In this document: positions 1 to 11,533 of the stretch, piece after piece
Layout of the letters: each line of letters starts with the position of its first letter
Numbering within the stretch: the first letter of the stretch is position 1
Source of the DNA: an uncultured bacterium
Lineage (GTDB): Bacteria; Krumholzibacteriota; Krumholzibacteriia; LZORAL124-64-63
Length of the DNA: 48,874 bases
Direction: 5' to 3'
NCBI GenBank assembly: GCA_903859215.1
Contig: CAIOLW010000011.1
Span: forward strand, 1-48,874
The notes under the pieces: model-generated
The model's database searches: none
What the model was told of the DNA's origin: nothing
The model's input: only the letters and a program-made list of their open reading frames with translations
Made by a program: the position numbers and the translations under genes

Positions 1-2763
1 CACGCGCGTCTCCTTCACCGCGTCGCAGACGTAGGCCATGCGCGCGAGCATGTCGTACAGCGCGCGCACCGCCTTCTGCTGCGCGGCGCGGGCCACCGGC
101 GGGTGCGGGTAGTCCGGGTCGTAGCCGACGTCGACGGTGCCTTCGTAGACTTCGTCGCCCTTGAGCAGGCGGTAGCGGTACGTGCCCTCGGGCGCGGCGG
201 GGCCGACGGCTGCGGCGAACGCGATCGACGGGTCCATCACCGGCGACGGCGCCACCTTCGGCGGTTTGAGCGTCGGCGACCACGTCACCATGTTCAGGCC
301 CTTGCGCGTGCCGCCGGGCAGCGTCTTGAGCACCGAGCCGTCGCGGTCGAGGATCTCGACCTTCATCTGCCCGACCATGTGCCGCTTCGCCAGGTAGTAG
401 ACGATGCGCGCGTCGGATTCGGGGTTGCCGGCCACGTAGTACGAGTCGCCGGGAAACTCCTGGTCGCCGCGCGGGATGCGCAGCACCGCGGGCCGCGAGG
501 GCAGCAGCGCCACCGGCGAGGCCAGCACGGCGGCCGTCAGGCTGCGCAGCGGGCCCAGGTCGTCGATCACCCAGACGCCGCGGCCGTGCGTGGCGATGAC
601 CAGCGAGCCGTCACGCGGGTGCACGACCAGGTCGTAGACCGGGACGGCCGGGAACTCCTCGGCGAAGCGCGCCCAGTGGCGGCCCCGGTCGAGCGTCATG
701 AACAGGCCGTTCTCGGTGCCCAGGTAGAGCAGGTCCGGGTTCACCGGGTCCTGCCGGATGACGTGGGCCTGGCCCGTCACGTCGGGCGTGACCAGCGGGC
801 GCCAGCTGGCGCCCAGGTCGTCGGTGGCGAAGACGTACGGCGCCATGTCGCCCGCCTGGTGGCCGTCGGCCGTGGCGAAGGCGGCGCGGCGATCGAACGC
901 CGACGCCTCGACGCAGCTGATCCAGGTGTCCCTGGGCACACCCGGCAGGTTCGCCGCCACGTTCGTCCAGCGCGCGCCCTCGTCGGCGGTCACCTGGAGG
1001 TTGCCGTCGTCGGTGCCGACCCAGATGACGCGGCGGTCGCGCGGCGACTCGCTGATCGTGAAGATCGTGCAGTGGTTCTCGGCCGTCGTGTTGTCGACGG
1101 TCAGCCCGCCCGACTGCTCCTGGCGCTGGCGCGCCGGGTCGTTCGTCGTCAGGTCGCCCGAAATGCGCCGCCAGGTGTCGCCGCGGTCGGTCGAACGGTG
1201 CAGGAACTGCGAGCCGATGTAGAGCCGCTTGCCGTCACCGGGGCTGGTGACGATGGGCGTGTTCCAGTTGAAGCGGAACTCGGGGTCGCCGGGGCCCGGC
1301 TGCGGCTTGACGTCCTTGCTGTCGCCGGTGCGGCGGTCCAGCCGCTGGATGTTGCCGCCCTGCCACTCCCAGTACACCAGCTGCGGGTCGGAGCGCTCGG
1401 GCGCCACCGAGAAGCCGTCGCCGCCGCCCAGGTTCGCCCAGTCGCTGTTGTCGATGCCGCCCGACGCGCGTGACGGGCCGGTCCACGAGCCGTTGTCCTG
1501 CAGGCCGCCGTAGACGTTGAACGGCCGCCGGTCGTCGACCGTCACGTGGTAGAACTGCGAGACCGGCAGGTTCGACACGTGCCGCCAGCCCGAGCCCTGG
1601 TTCGCCGAGATGTAGACGCCGCCGTCGGTGCCCACGATCATGAACTTCGGGTTCGCCGGCTGCACCCACAGCGCGTGGATGTCCGAGTGCACCCAGCCGC
1701 CCACGCCGTCGAAGGTGACGCCGGCATCGCGCGTGACCATCAGGTTGGTGCCGGCCTTGTAGACGCGCTTGGCGTCGGCCGGGTCGGGGATCAGCGACGC
1801 GAAGTAGAATGGCCGGCCGCCCACCGCGCGGGAATCGGTGGCCAGGCGCCACGTCTCGCCGCGGTCGTCCGACCGGTAGAAGCCCGAGCGCTCCGCCTCC
1901 ACCGCGGCGAACAGCGTGGCCGGCTGCGACGGCATCACGGCGATCGCGATGCGGCCGAGGTCGCCCTTCGGCAGGCCCTTGTCCAGCTTGCGCCAGGTGG
2001 CGCCGCCGTCGGTGCTCTTCCAGAGGCCGCTGCCCGGCCCGCCCGATGTGAAGAAGCACGGCGTGCGGCGGAACTGCCACATGGCCGCGTACATCACCAA
2101 GGGATCGGCGGGATCGAACGCGATGTCGACGCACCCGGTGGTGTCGTCCACGTAGAGCGTCTTCTCCCACGTGGCGCCGCCGTCGCGCGTGCGGAACACG
2201 CCGCGCTCACTGCCCGGCCCCCACAGCGGGCCCATCGCCGCCACGAACACGGTGGCGGGGTCGGCCGGGTGGATGAGGATCTCGGCGATGCGCTCGCTGC
2301 CCTTCAGCCCCAGGTTGACCCACTTGTCGCCGCCGTTGACGGTGCGGTAGACGCCGTCGCCCACGCCGACGCTGTTGCGCACCCACGACTCGCCCGTGCC
2401 CGCCCAGACCGTGTCGGGCCGGGCCTGGTCGATGGCCAGGGCGCCGATGGACTGCGTGTGCTCGTCGAAGACGGCCTCGAACGTGACGCCGCCGTCGCGG
2501 CTCTTCCAGATGCCGCCGCCGGCGCTGCCCACCCAGATGAACCGGGGATCGGACGCCACGGCATCGAGGCAGGTGATCCGGCCGCTCATCACGGCCGGGC
2601 CCAGGTTGCGCGCCCGCAGCGCGCCGAAGACGTGCGGGCCGATGGGGATGCCGTCCGCGGCCGGCGCCACCGCGGGCGCAGCCGCCTCTGCGGAGCGCCC
2701 CGCCGCCGGGAACAGGAAGGTGGTCGCCAGCATCAGCAGGCCGATGATGCGCAGTTTCTTCAC
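1..2763 (-). CDS. Exported BNR/sortilin-type beta-propeller protein (partial, C-terminus off left edge)
   Basis: The frame opens at a GTG (2763-2761) behind a strong AGGAGG and stays open to the left edge, giving about 921 residues without a stop. The start is KKLRIIGLLMLATTFLFP, a signal peptide, followed by a region reading NLGPAVMSGRI. At least ten Asp-box-like repeats (S/T-x-D-x-G-x-T-W) follow, for example SRDGGVTFE, TRDGGATWE, STDGGATWR, SDDRGETWR and STDRGDTWR. This pattern is typical of sialidase/VPS10 (sortilin)-like propellers of about 1000 residues. Such proteins are usually annotated glycosyl hydrolase, but no sialidase catalytic residues were identified, so a binding or surface role is equally likely. 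It lies 43 bp downstream of the exported protein at 2807-3565 and is probably co-transcribed with it. The C-terminal end, where a sorting domain might sit, is outside the window. Confidence 0.85.
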   Translation of the reverse strand, partial: MKKLRIIGLLMLATTFLFPAAGRSAEAAAPAVAPAADGIPIGPHVFGALRARNLGPAVMSGRITCLDAVASDPRFIWVGSAGGGIWKSRDGGVTFEAVFDEHTQSIGALAIDQARPDTVWAGTGESWVRNSVGVGDGVYRTVNGGDKWVNLGLKGSERIAEILIHPADPATVFVAAMGPLWGPGSERGVFRTRDGGATWEKTLYVDDTTGCVDIAFDPADPLVMYAAMWQFRRTPCFFTSGGPGSGLWKSTDGGATWRKLDKGLPKGDLGRIAIAVMPSQPATLFAAVEAERSGFYRSDDRGETWRLATDSRAVGGRPFYFASLIPDPADAKRVYKAGTNLMVTRDAGVTFDGVGGWVHSDIHALWVQPANPKFMIVGTDGGVYISANQGSGWRHVSNLPVSQFYHVTVDDRRPFNVYGGLQDNGSWTGPSRASGGIDNSDWANLGGGDGFSVAPERSDPQLVYWEWQGGNIQRLDRRTGDSKDVKPQPGPGDPEFRFNWNTPIVTSPGDGKRLYIGSQFLHRSTDRGDTWRRISGDLTTNDPARQRQEQSGGLTVDNTTAENHCTIFTISESPRDRRVIWVGTDDGNLQVTADEGARWTNVAANLPGVPRDTWISCVEASAFDRRAAFATADGHQAGDMAPYVFATDDLGASWRPLVTPDVTGQAHVIRQDPVNPDLLYLGTENGLFMTLDRGRHWARFAEEFPAVPVYDLVVHPRDGSLVIATHGRGVWVIDDLGPLRSLTAAVLASPVALLPSRPAVLRIPRGDQEFPGDSYYVAGNPESDARIVYYLAKRHMVGQMKVEILDRDGSVLKTLPGGTRKGLNMVTWSPTLKPPKVAPSPVMDPSIAFAAAVGPAAPEGTYRYRLLKGDEVYEGTVDVGYDPDYPHPPVARAAQQKAVRALYDMLARMAYVCDAVKETRV

Positions 2764-2806
2764 GGTCGCCCTCCTGCCCCCGGTCGGGACAATCGTCCGG
2801 TGGTTG

Positions 2807-3565
2807 CTATTTGCCTGTCGAATCGGTCGCAGCCGCAGCCGTAGCCGCCGGCATCACGAACATCGCGTCGTCGACCGGCACGCCGAACTCGACCTTCTCG
2901 ATCACCATCTGGTTGAGCACCTGGTCGCCCCGGCGCGTCTGCAGGGCAAACGGGACGGTCACGCCATCCTGCTTCCGGTAGTCGCTCGGGTAGTTCTGCG
3001 TCTCCATCTCGTTCTGGTCGACCTTGATCCGGGTGTTCTGCTTGATCACCAGGAACGACTCGGCGTCGAACCAGTAGTCCATGACGATGTCCTGCTTCGT
3101 GTCCAGCCGCAGGCCGTAGCACGAGGTGCCTTCGACGTCCTCCTGGCCCAGATACTCGACAGTGAAGCCCTTGGCTTCCCAGCCCACGAACGGGCCGTCC
3201 ATGTCCGCCTGCAGCTTCATGCCCTTGATCTCGAGGTCGCCCATGGGCACGGGGTCCTTCGAGCCGCTCATCGGGTTGATGGACCAGCCGGCGGTGCGGT
3301 CGAAGCACTGGGTGATGGTCATGCCCATGACCGAGGCATCCACCCGCAGGCGGCCCGGGCGGGCGGTCAGCATCGTGAACGGGATCTCCATGCCCTGGGT
3401 GGCGAACTTGCCGGTCGCCTTCTGGCTCTGGATGGCCTTCATGGCGGCGCCGCCCGAGGCCTCGGTGGCCTTGGCGATCAGTTCGGGGGCATCCATCGCG
3501 GCGGCGACCGACGCGGTGACGGCGAGCACGAGCAGCAACATGGTGCGAACAAGACGGATCTTCAC
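2807..3565 (-). CDS. Exported outer-membrane lipoprotein-sorting-like protein
   Basis: A 252-residue protein starting at a GTG (3565-3563) with AGGAGG 8 nt upstream. It begins KIRLVRTMLLLVLAVTASVAAAM, a clear signal peptide, then DAPELIAKATEASGGAAMKAIQSQ. That opening, followed by beta-rich sequence with lipid-carrier-like motifs such as GMKLQADMDGPFVGWEAKG and DYWFDAESFLVIKQ, resembles the LolA/LolB-like or DUF4292-type periplasmic fold. These proteins commonly occur near secreted peptidases in FCB and Acidobacteria-type genomes. A transport function is inferred from the fold only. It sits upstream of the BNR protein on the same strand. The tail is Ala/Thr-rich and probably flexible. Confidence 0.75.
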   Translation of the reverse strand: MKIRLVRTMLLLVLAVTASVAAAMDAPELIAKATEASGGAAMKAIQSQKATGKFATQGMEIPFTMLTARPGRLRVDASVMGMTITQCFDRTAGWSINPMSGSKDPVPMGDLEIKGMKLQADMDGPFVGWEAKGFTVEYLGQEDVEGTSCYGLRLDTKQDIVMDYWFDAESFLVIKQNTRIKVDQNEMETQNYPSDYRKQDGVTVPFALQTRRGDQVLNQMVIEKVEFGVPVDDAMFVMPAATAAAATDSTGK

Positions 3566-3699
3566 GGTCCCATCCTCCTGGGTACGGGTTTCGAACGTGG
3601 TCCTACGAAAGGCGGAAATGGAAGTTGCCCGCCATCGGCGCCCGGGCGACCGGCGTGACTGCCGGCCGACCGGGGCCCGGAAACAGGCGGCGCCGGGAA

Positions 3700-6577
<2,878 letters not shown>

Positions 6578-6595
6578 TTTGCCGCTTCAAGGGCC

Positions 6596-7090
6596 TCAGG
6601 CGAGGCCGTCAGGGCCCCGTTCCGCGGCCGAAAACGCGGAATAGGGCCGTACGGCAAGGCTCGCGTTGGCGAAACGCGCCTGGCTGGTGACCTCCGGACC
6701 GGCCCACGGGGGCAGGTCGAACGCCTGGTCGGGCGCCTCCAACTCGATCTCGGCCAAGACCAGCCCGGCGTTGGCGCCGGCAAATTCGTCCACGACCCAC
6801 TCGTTTCCCGCGTGGCGGACGGTCCAGCGGACCTTCTCGATGACCGCCGGGCCGCACAGCGCCAGCAGCTCGCGCGCATCAGCGGCAGGCACCGGGTACT
6901 CGAACTCGGCCCGCGAGGCGCCGTCGGCCAGCCCCTTCACGGTCAGGAAACCCTGCCCGCCCGCCAGGCGCACCCGCACCACGCGCCGCGGGTCGGTCGA
7001 CAGGTACCCCTGAACAACCTCGACGGGCGCCGCGCCCGGCCGCCAGCCGTCACCGTCGACCAGGAAGCGCCGCTCGATCTCCAGTCCCAT
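6596..7090 (-). CDS. CYTH-domain protein (triphosphate tunnel metalloenzyme family)
   Basis: A 164-residue protein opening with the CYTH signature EIERRFLV (residues 4-11), followed by alternating charged beta-strands: RVVRVRL, GFLTVKG, RAEFEYPV, EWVVDEF and LVLAEIELE. This makes up the eight-stranded tunnel that binds triphosphates with a divalent metal. Bacterial members hydrolyse inorganic tripolyphosphate or have unknown substrates; class IV adenylate cyclase is a less likely alternative. The ATG (7090-7088) has AGGAGG upstream. It starts 22 bp after the tex stop and ends 53 bp before udk, whose own promoter lies in that gap. Confidence 0.88.
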   Translation of the reverse strand: MGLEIERRFLVDGDGWRPGAAPVEVVQGYLSTDPRRVVRVRLAGGQGFLTVKGLADGASRAEFEYPVPAADARELLALCGPAVIEKVRWTVRHAGNEWVVDEFAGANAGLVLAEIELEAPDQAFDLPPWAGPEVTSQARFANASLAVRPYSAFSAAERGPDGLA

Positions 7091-7112
7091 CGTCCCCGCC
7101 TCCTGTGCGCGG

Positions 7113-9290
7113 TCAGCCCTGCTCGCGCTTGAGCGACAGTGAGATGCGCCCGCGCTCGAGGTCGACCCCCGTCACGCGCGCCATCACCTTCTGCCCCACC
7201 TTGACGACCTCGTTGGGGTCGCGCACGAAACGATCGGCCAGCTGGCTGATGTGCGCCAGCCCGTCCTGGTGCACGCCCACGTCGATGAAGGCGCCGAAGT
7301 TCGTCACGTTGGTCACGATGCCCGGCACCATCTGCCCCGGCACCAGGTCCGAGGGCTTGTCGACGCCCGGCGCGAAGCTGAACGCCTCGAACTGTTCGCG
7401 CGGGTCGCGGCCCGGCTTGGCCAGTTCGGCGGCGATGTCGCGCAGGGTGAGCAGGCCGATTTCCTCGGTGGCGTACTTCTTCAGGTCGACGCCGGCCAGC
7501 GCGCGCTCATCGCCCACCAGCGCGGCCACCGGCCGGCCCAGGTCCTTGGCGATGCGCTCGACCACGGGATAGCTCTCCGGGTGCACGGCGCTGCCGTCCA
7601 GCGGCTGGTCGCCCCCGCGGATGCGCAGGAACCCGGCCGCCTGCTCGAACGCCTTGGGCCCCAGGCGCGCCACCTTCAGCAGCTGCTTCCGGTTGCGGAA
7701 CGGGCCCTCGGCATCGCGGTGCGACACCACCGCGCTGGCCAGCTGCGGCCCCAGGCCCGACACGTAGGAGAGCAACTGGGGGCTGGCCGTGTTGACGTCG
7801 ACGCCGACGGCGTTCACGCAGCTCATCACCGTGTCGTCGAGGCTGCGCTTGAGCGCCTTCTGGTCGACGTCGTGCTGGTACTGCCCCACGCCGATGCTCT
7901 TGGCGTCGATCTTCACCAGCTCCGCGAGCGGATCCATCAGCCGCCGGCCGATGGACACGGCCCCGCGCACGGTCAAGTCCTGGTCGGGGAATTCGGCGCG
8001 CGCCACGTCGCTGGCCGAGTAGATGGACGCGCCCGACTCGTTGACCATCACCAGCACGATGCTCGCCGGCAGGCCCAGCCCGCGCACGAAGGCCTCGGTT
8101 TCGCGCCCGGCGGTGCCGTTGCCGATCGCGATGGCCTCCACTTTGAATTTGGCGACGAGGTCCTTGACGATCTGCCCCGCCTCGACCGCGCCGCGGCCGC
8201 CGGTGTGCGGGAACACGGCGGTGTGGTGCTTGAGCACGCCCTGCTCGTCCAGCACCACCAGCTTGCAGCCGGTGCGGAAGCCGGGGTCCAGCGCCAGCAC
8301 GCGGCGCTGTCCCAGCGGCGAGGCCAGCAGCAGCTCGCGCAGGTTGCGCGCGAAGACGCCGATGGCCTCTTCGTCGGCGCGCCGGCGCATCTCCAGGCGG
8401 ATCTCCGTCTCCATCGCCACCGAGAGCAGCCGCCGCCAGCCGTCCTGCACGGCCTGCCGCACCTGGTCGGCGCAGGCGCCGCTGGCCCCCGGCCCGCGCT
8501 GCGTGGCGAACGGCCGCGCCGCGATCACCACCGCGCGCTCCTCGGGCACGGCGACTTCCATGTGCAGGAACTTCTCGCGCTCGCCGCGCCGCATCGCCAG
8601 CACGCGGTGGCCGGGCGCCGTGCGCACCGGCTCCTGCCAGTCGAAGTAGTCGCGGAACTTGGCGCCCTCCTGCTCCATGCCGCGCGCCACGCGCGAGATG
8701 ACCTGGCCCTGGTCCAGGTACAGCGCGCGCAGCTCGGCGCGCACCTCGGCGTTCTCGCTGACGTTCTCGGCGATGATGTCGCGCGCGCCGGCCAGCGCCT
8801 CGTCGGGGCCCGGCACTTCCTTCTCCGCGTCGACGAACGCCGCCGCCTTCGCGGCGATCTCGTCCGCGGACGGGCCAGCGCCCGGGCCCGCGGCGCCTTC
8901 CAGCAGGTACAGCGCCAGCGGCTCGAGCCCGCGCTCGCGCGCGATGGTGGCGCGCGTGCGGCGCTTCGGCCGGAACGGCAGGTACAGGTCTTCCAGCACG
9001 GCCAGCGTCGCGGCCTGGGCGATGCCCCGGCGCAGGTCGTCGGTCATCAGGCTGCGCTCCTCGAGCGACTTGATGATGGCCTCGCGCCGCTTGTCCAGTT
9101 CGGCCAGCTGCTCGAGCCGGTCGCGGATGGCGGTCACGGCCACCTCGTCGAGGTCGCCGGTGGCCTCCTTGCGGTAGCGGCTGATGAACGGCACGGTGGC
9201 GCCGCCGTCCAGCAGTTCGGCGGCCGCGAGGACGCGGGCGGGGATGACGTCGAGCTCGGCCGCGATGGCCTGGATATGGGTCGGGTTCAC
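7113..9290 (-). CDS. tex: Tex-family RNA-binding transcription accessory protein
   Basis: A 725-residue Tex protein. In order it shows an N-terminal helical Tex domain (VPFISRYRKEATG), an YqgF-like RNase H fold (VLALDPGFRTGCKLVVLD, about 330-350), helix-hairpin-helix segments (NTASPQLLSYVSGLGPQLA and VARLGPKAFEQAAGFLRI) and a C-terminal S1 domain (GIVTNVTNFGAFIDVGVHQDGL). Tex associates with RNA and transcription complexes and is broadly conserved. Length is at the short end of normal. The start is a GTG (9290-9288) behind GGAG. It heads the minus-strand run that continues into the CYTH gene. Confidence 0.96.
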   Translation of the reverse strand: MNPTHIQAIAAELDVIPARVLAAAELLDGGATVPFISRYRKEATGDLDEVAVTAIRDRLEQLAELDKRREAIIKSLEERSLMTDDLRRGIAQAATLAVLEDLYLPFRPKRRTRATIARERGLEPLALYLLEGAAGPGAGPSADEIAAKAAAFVDAEKEVPGPDEALAGARDIIAENVSENAEVRAELRALYLDQGQVISRVARGMEQEGAKFRDYFDWQEPVRTAPGHRVLAMRRGEREKFLHMEVAVPEERAVVIAARPFATQRGPGASGACADQVRQAVQDGWRRLLSVAMETEIRLEMRRRADEEAIGVFARNLRELLLASPLGQRRVLALDPGFRTGCKLVVLDEQGVLKHHTAVFPHTGGRGAVEAGQIVKDLVAKFKVEAIAIGNGTAGRETEAFVRGLGLPASIVLVMVNESGASIYSASDVARAEFPDQDLTVRGAVSIGRRLMDPLAELVKIDAKSIGVGQYQHDVDQKALKRSLDDTVMSCVNAVGVDVNTASPQLLSYVSGLGPQLASAVVSHRDAEGPFRNRKQLLKVARLGPKAFEQAAGFLRIRGGDQPLDGSAVHPESYPVVERIAKDLGRPVAALVGDERALAGVDLKKYATEEIGLLTLRDIAAELAKPGRDPREQFEAFSFAPGVDKPSDLVPGQMVPGIVTNVTNFGAFIDVGVHQDGLAHISQLADRFVRDPNEVVKVGQKVMARVTGVDLERGRISLSLKREQG

Positions 9291-9400
9291 GCTGCAGTCT
9301 CCGGGTTGGCGTTCACGGGCGGCGGGGTTTCGTCATGGCGCGCGCGGCAGGATGCGCGCCGGCGCCCGCGCGCGCAAGGACGGATCGCGTCACCCGGCGC

Positions 9401-9904
9401 TCACTCTCCGCGCGGGATGGAGCCGTGGAACAGGCGCCACGCCCAGCCGTCGCCGCGGCGCACCAGCACGGCGCTGTAACGGTAGGGCGTCGAGAACCTC
9501 ACTTCGCCGGTCTCCGCATTTTTCACGACCATCTTGCCGTCGACGAAGGCCCACGCGGTGTTGCCCATCACGTCGATGTCCACCTGCTCCATCGTCCACC
9601 CGAAGCGGTTGTGGGCCAGCAGCCCGCCCACCCACTTTTCGGCCTCGGCGCGGCCCCGGCAGATCTCACCCTTGTCCGAGCCCACGAGCATGATGTCGGC
9701 ATCCTGGTCGAACAGCGCCATGAAGGCCGGCAGGTCGCCGCGCGACGCGGTGTCGCTCCAGACCTGGAGCGCCTGGCGCACCTCGGCCCTGGTCGCGGCC
9801 TGCCGTTCGGGGGTGGCGGCCTGGCGCGGTGCGCAGCCGGCCAGGGCCAAAACGACGGCGAGCAGCAGGAACACCGGTCTGGGGCGGCGCGGACGTGTGG
9901 GCAT
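9401..9904 (-). CDS. SnoaL/DUF4440-like lipoprotein
   Basis: A 167-residue predicted lipoprotein. The signal peptide PVFLLLAVVLALAGC ends in a lipobox (LAGC). The mature part resembles the NTF2-like SnoaL/DUF4440 fold: WSDTASRGDLPAFMALFDQDADIMLVGSDKG, GRAEAEKWV and ending WAWRLFHGSIP. Such domains bind small ligands or act as ketosteroid-isomerase-like enzymes; no function can be assigned here. The ATG at 9904-9902 has GAGAGGA directly upstream and is preferred over more distal in-frame starts, which would put unrelated sequence before the signal peptide. Confidence 0.82.
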   Translation of the reverse strand: MPTRPRRPRPVFLLLAVVLALAGCAPRQAATPERQAATRAEVRQALQVWSDTASRGDLPAFMALFDQDADIMLVGSDKGEICRGRAEAEKWVGGLLAHNRFGWTMEQVDIDVMGNTAWAFVDGKMVVKNAETGEVRFSTPYRYSAVLVRRGDGWAWRLFHGSIPRGE

Positions 9905-10244
9905 GAATTCCTCTCCCGGGGCAGGTAAAATGCTTACGCTCCCCATCATGCCCCCGTCAGGGCAGGCCCGCAAGCGGCGAATGGCCAGGATCCGCAGAAC
10001 TTTTAACATCTTGAAATATAACAATTTACAAAATGTGAAGACGAAATTTGACCGAATTGCCGACGTACCTGGAAGACGACCGGAAAATTTGTGGTCGCGG
10101 CAACATTTGGGACTTGATTCGGTCACCGAACATAGTTTAGAATAGGCGTATGGGAACGAACACCGCGGGCGCCTTTGGGCGACGGCGGCTTTCCCGGAAT
10201 CGCCGACGTGCGAAAGAAGCGTCCCTCAAAGAAAGGCCCACACA
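9905..10244. other. Divergent AT-rich intergenic region
   Basis: A 340-bp gap between the minus-strand DUF4440-like gene and the plus-strand secreted protein. About 10000-10145 is strikingly AT-rich for this genome and holds the plus-strand promoter at 10114-10143. Several AT-rich hexamers could serve the minus-strand gene, but no single pair stands out. A short frame starting at 10150 is described among the findings. Confidence 0.6.
10114..10143 (+). promoter_or_regulatory. Promoter of the secreted protein, with operator-like dyad in its spacer
   Basis: The -35 TTGATT (10114-10119), an 18-bp spacer and the -10 TAGAAT (10138-10143) face the gene at 10245. Overlapping the -35 and spacer is the perfect 6-1-6 dyad TTCGGT-C-ACCGAA (10118-10130), placed where a repressor would block polymerase. 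The predicted start near 10150 gives a leader of about 95 nt. Confidence 0.6.
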
Positions 10245-10898
10245 ATGCGCATCAATGTTAAGGCGCTCATCGCCCTCATCGCCTGCGTCGTCATCGCCGG
10301 CTCCGCGTTCGCAGCGACCGTTACGGTCGACCAGACCAAGATGGTCAACGGCTACATGAACGTATACGAACTCAACAACACCTACCTGTGGGGCAGCGGC
10401 TGGGGCATCGCGGACCTGTGCGCCTCGTTCTCGAGCGGCAACGTGACCCTGAGCCCGAACACCATCGGTGACGCGGCCGAGTACTGGTACATCGGCGGCG
10501 GCGCTGCCGGCCATCCGGGCAACAAGCTCATGTACGCCGACCTCTATGCCCAGATCGACGACGGCTCCCTCGCCGGCCAGACCGTGACCTTCATCGGCAC
10601 GGTGCTGTCGAACACGTTCACGTCGGCCCACGTGTCCAAGGCGTTCGTGCGCGACTTCGCGCCGGACTACTCCTCGTTCAACCAGACGATCGTGGACCTG
10701 CCCGCCTCCGGCGACTTCAGCGTGTCGCTGGCGACGGTCGGCGACCCCGCCCGCCACGTCCAGTATGGCTTCGAGACGATCGGCGCCTGCGTGTGGGTCA
10801 CCGACGTGGCCCAGTTCGGCTCGGTCATCGTCGCCCCGCTGCAGCCCGTGGGCAACGAGACCGCGACCTTCAGCAACGTGAAGGCCCTGTTCCGCTAG
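10245..10898 (+). CDS. Small secreted protein of unknown function
   Basis: A 217-residue protein with a textbook signal peptide (MRINVKALIALIACVVIAGSAFA, cleavage before ATVTVDQ). The mature region is rich in Gly, Ser, Thr and aromatics, with a beta-sandwich look (YMNVYELNNTYLWGSGWG, QTVTFIGTVLSNTFTSAH and VQYGFETIGACVWVTD). From memory the pattern resembles a family of exported proteins that often carry a PEP-CTERM tail in Planctomycetes. No such tail or other anchor is visible here, so it should be released. AAAGAAAGG lies upstream of the ATG. It is monocistronic: its own promoter and a strong terminator flank it. Function unknown. Confidence 0.82.
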   Translation: MRINVKALIALIACVVIAGSAFAATVTVDQTKMVNGYMNVYELNNTYLWGSGWGIADLCASFSSGNVTLSPNTIGDAAEYWYIGGGAAGHPGNKLMYADLYAQIDDGSLAGQTVTFIGTVLSNTFTSAHVSKAFVRDFAPDYSSFNQTIVDLPASGDFSVSLATVGDPARHVQYGFETIGACVWVTDVAQFGSVIVAPLQPVGNETATFSNVKALFR

Positions 10899-10937
10899 TC
10901 CGCGACGCGCCCAGGCGCGATGTCGGATTCCCATGGA

Positions 10938-10972
10938 CCGGCCCGGAGGCGACTCCGGGCCGGTTCCTTTTT
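10938..10972 (+). terminator. Rho-independent terminator of the secreted protein gene
   Basis: A 10-bp perfect GC-rich stem (10938-10947 with 10954-10963), a six-base loop and the tail TTCCTTTTT. It lies 40 bp after the stop codon. Confidence 0.9.
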
Positions 10973-11083
10973 CCCGCCCGAAGGCGCCGCTGCGCGGAAT
11001 AGGGCTTCCGACCCGACCCGCCGCGGGCTAATCTTCCCTCCTCGAGCCGTCGCCGCCACGTTGCCCGCCTGACCGGAGGCGTC

Positions 11084-11530
11084 ATGCCGCGCCTGGACCT
11101 CAAGGCCCGCGAGCCCTACCCGTTCTCCTGCGAGATCGTCGTGCGCACGACCGACCTCAACTACGGCGGCCACCTGGGCAATGACCGGCTGCTGTCGCTG
11201 GTGCAGGAGGCGCGGGTGGCGTTCCTGGCCTCGCACGGCTGGAGCGAACTGGACTGCGGCGGCGCCGGGCTGATCATGGCCGACGCCGCGCTGTCGTACC
11301 GCGCCGAGGCCTTTGCCGGCGACCGGTTGCGGTTCGAGGTGGCGGCGGTCGAGCCCTCGCGCGTCGCCTTCCGGCTGGCCATGCGCGTGACGCGCCCGGA
11401 CGACGGCGAATGGACGGATGGCGCCTTGGTGGCGCTGGTCGAGACCGGCATGGTCTGCTTCGACTACGCGCGCCGGCGGCCCGTGGCGCTGCCTGCGGCC
11501 GTACGCGCCGCCTGCCGGCCGGAGGGATGA
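11084..11530 (+). CDS. Hotdog-fold acyl-CoA thioesterase
   Basis: A 148-residue 4HBT-type thioesterase, the single-domain hotdog length. The region VRTTDLNYGGHLGNDRLLSLVQEARVAFL (about residues 20-48) matches the family's D-x-N-x-x-G-H catalytic stretch followed by the long central helix. It would hydrolyse an acyl-CoA thioester in the cytosol; the substrate cannot be read from sequence. A strong CGGAGG precedes the ATG. It opens a four-gene operon, and its stop is only 3 bp before the GTG of the methyltransferase gene. Confidence 0.88.
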   Translation: MPRLDLKAREPYPFSCEIVVRTTDLNYGGHLGNDRLLSLVQEARVAFLASHGWSELDCGGAGLIMADAALSYRAEAFAGDRLRFEVAAVEPSRVAFRLAMRVTRPDDGEWTDGALVALVETGMVCFDYARRRPVALPAAVRAACRPEG

Positions 11531-11533
11531 CCC

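Noticed and set aside
7251-9479. A 742-codon plus-strand frame opposite tex
   Set aside because: Antisense of a highly conserved gene, with His/Arg/Ala-rich low-complexity sequence only.
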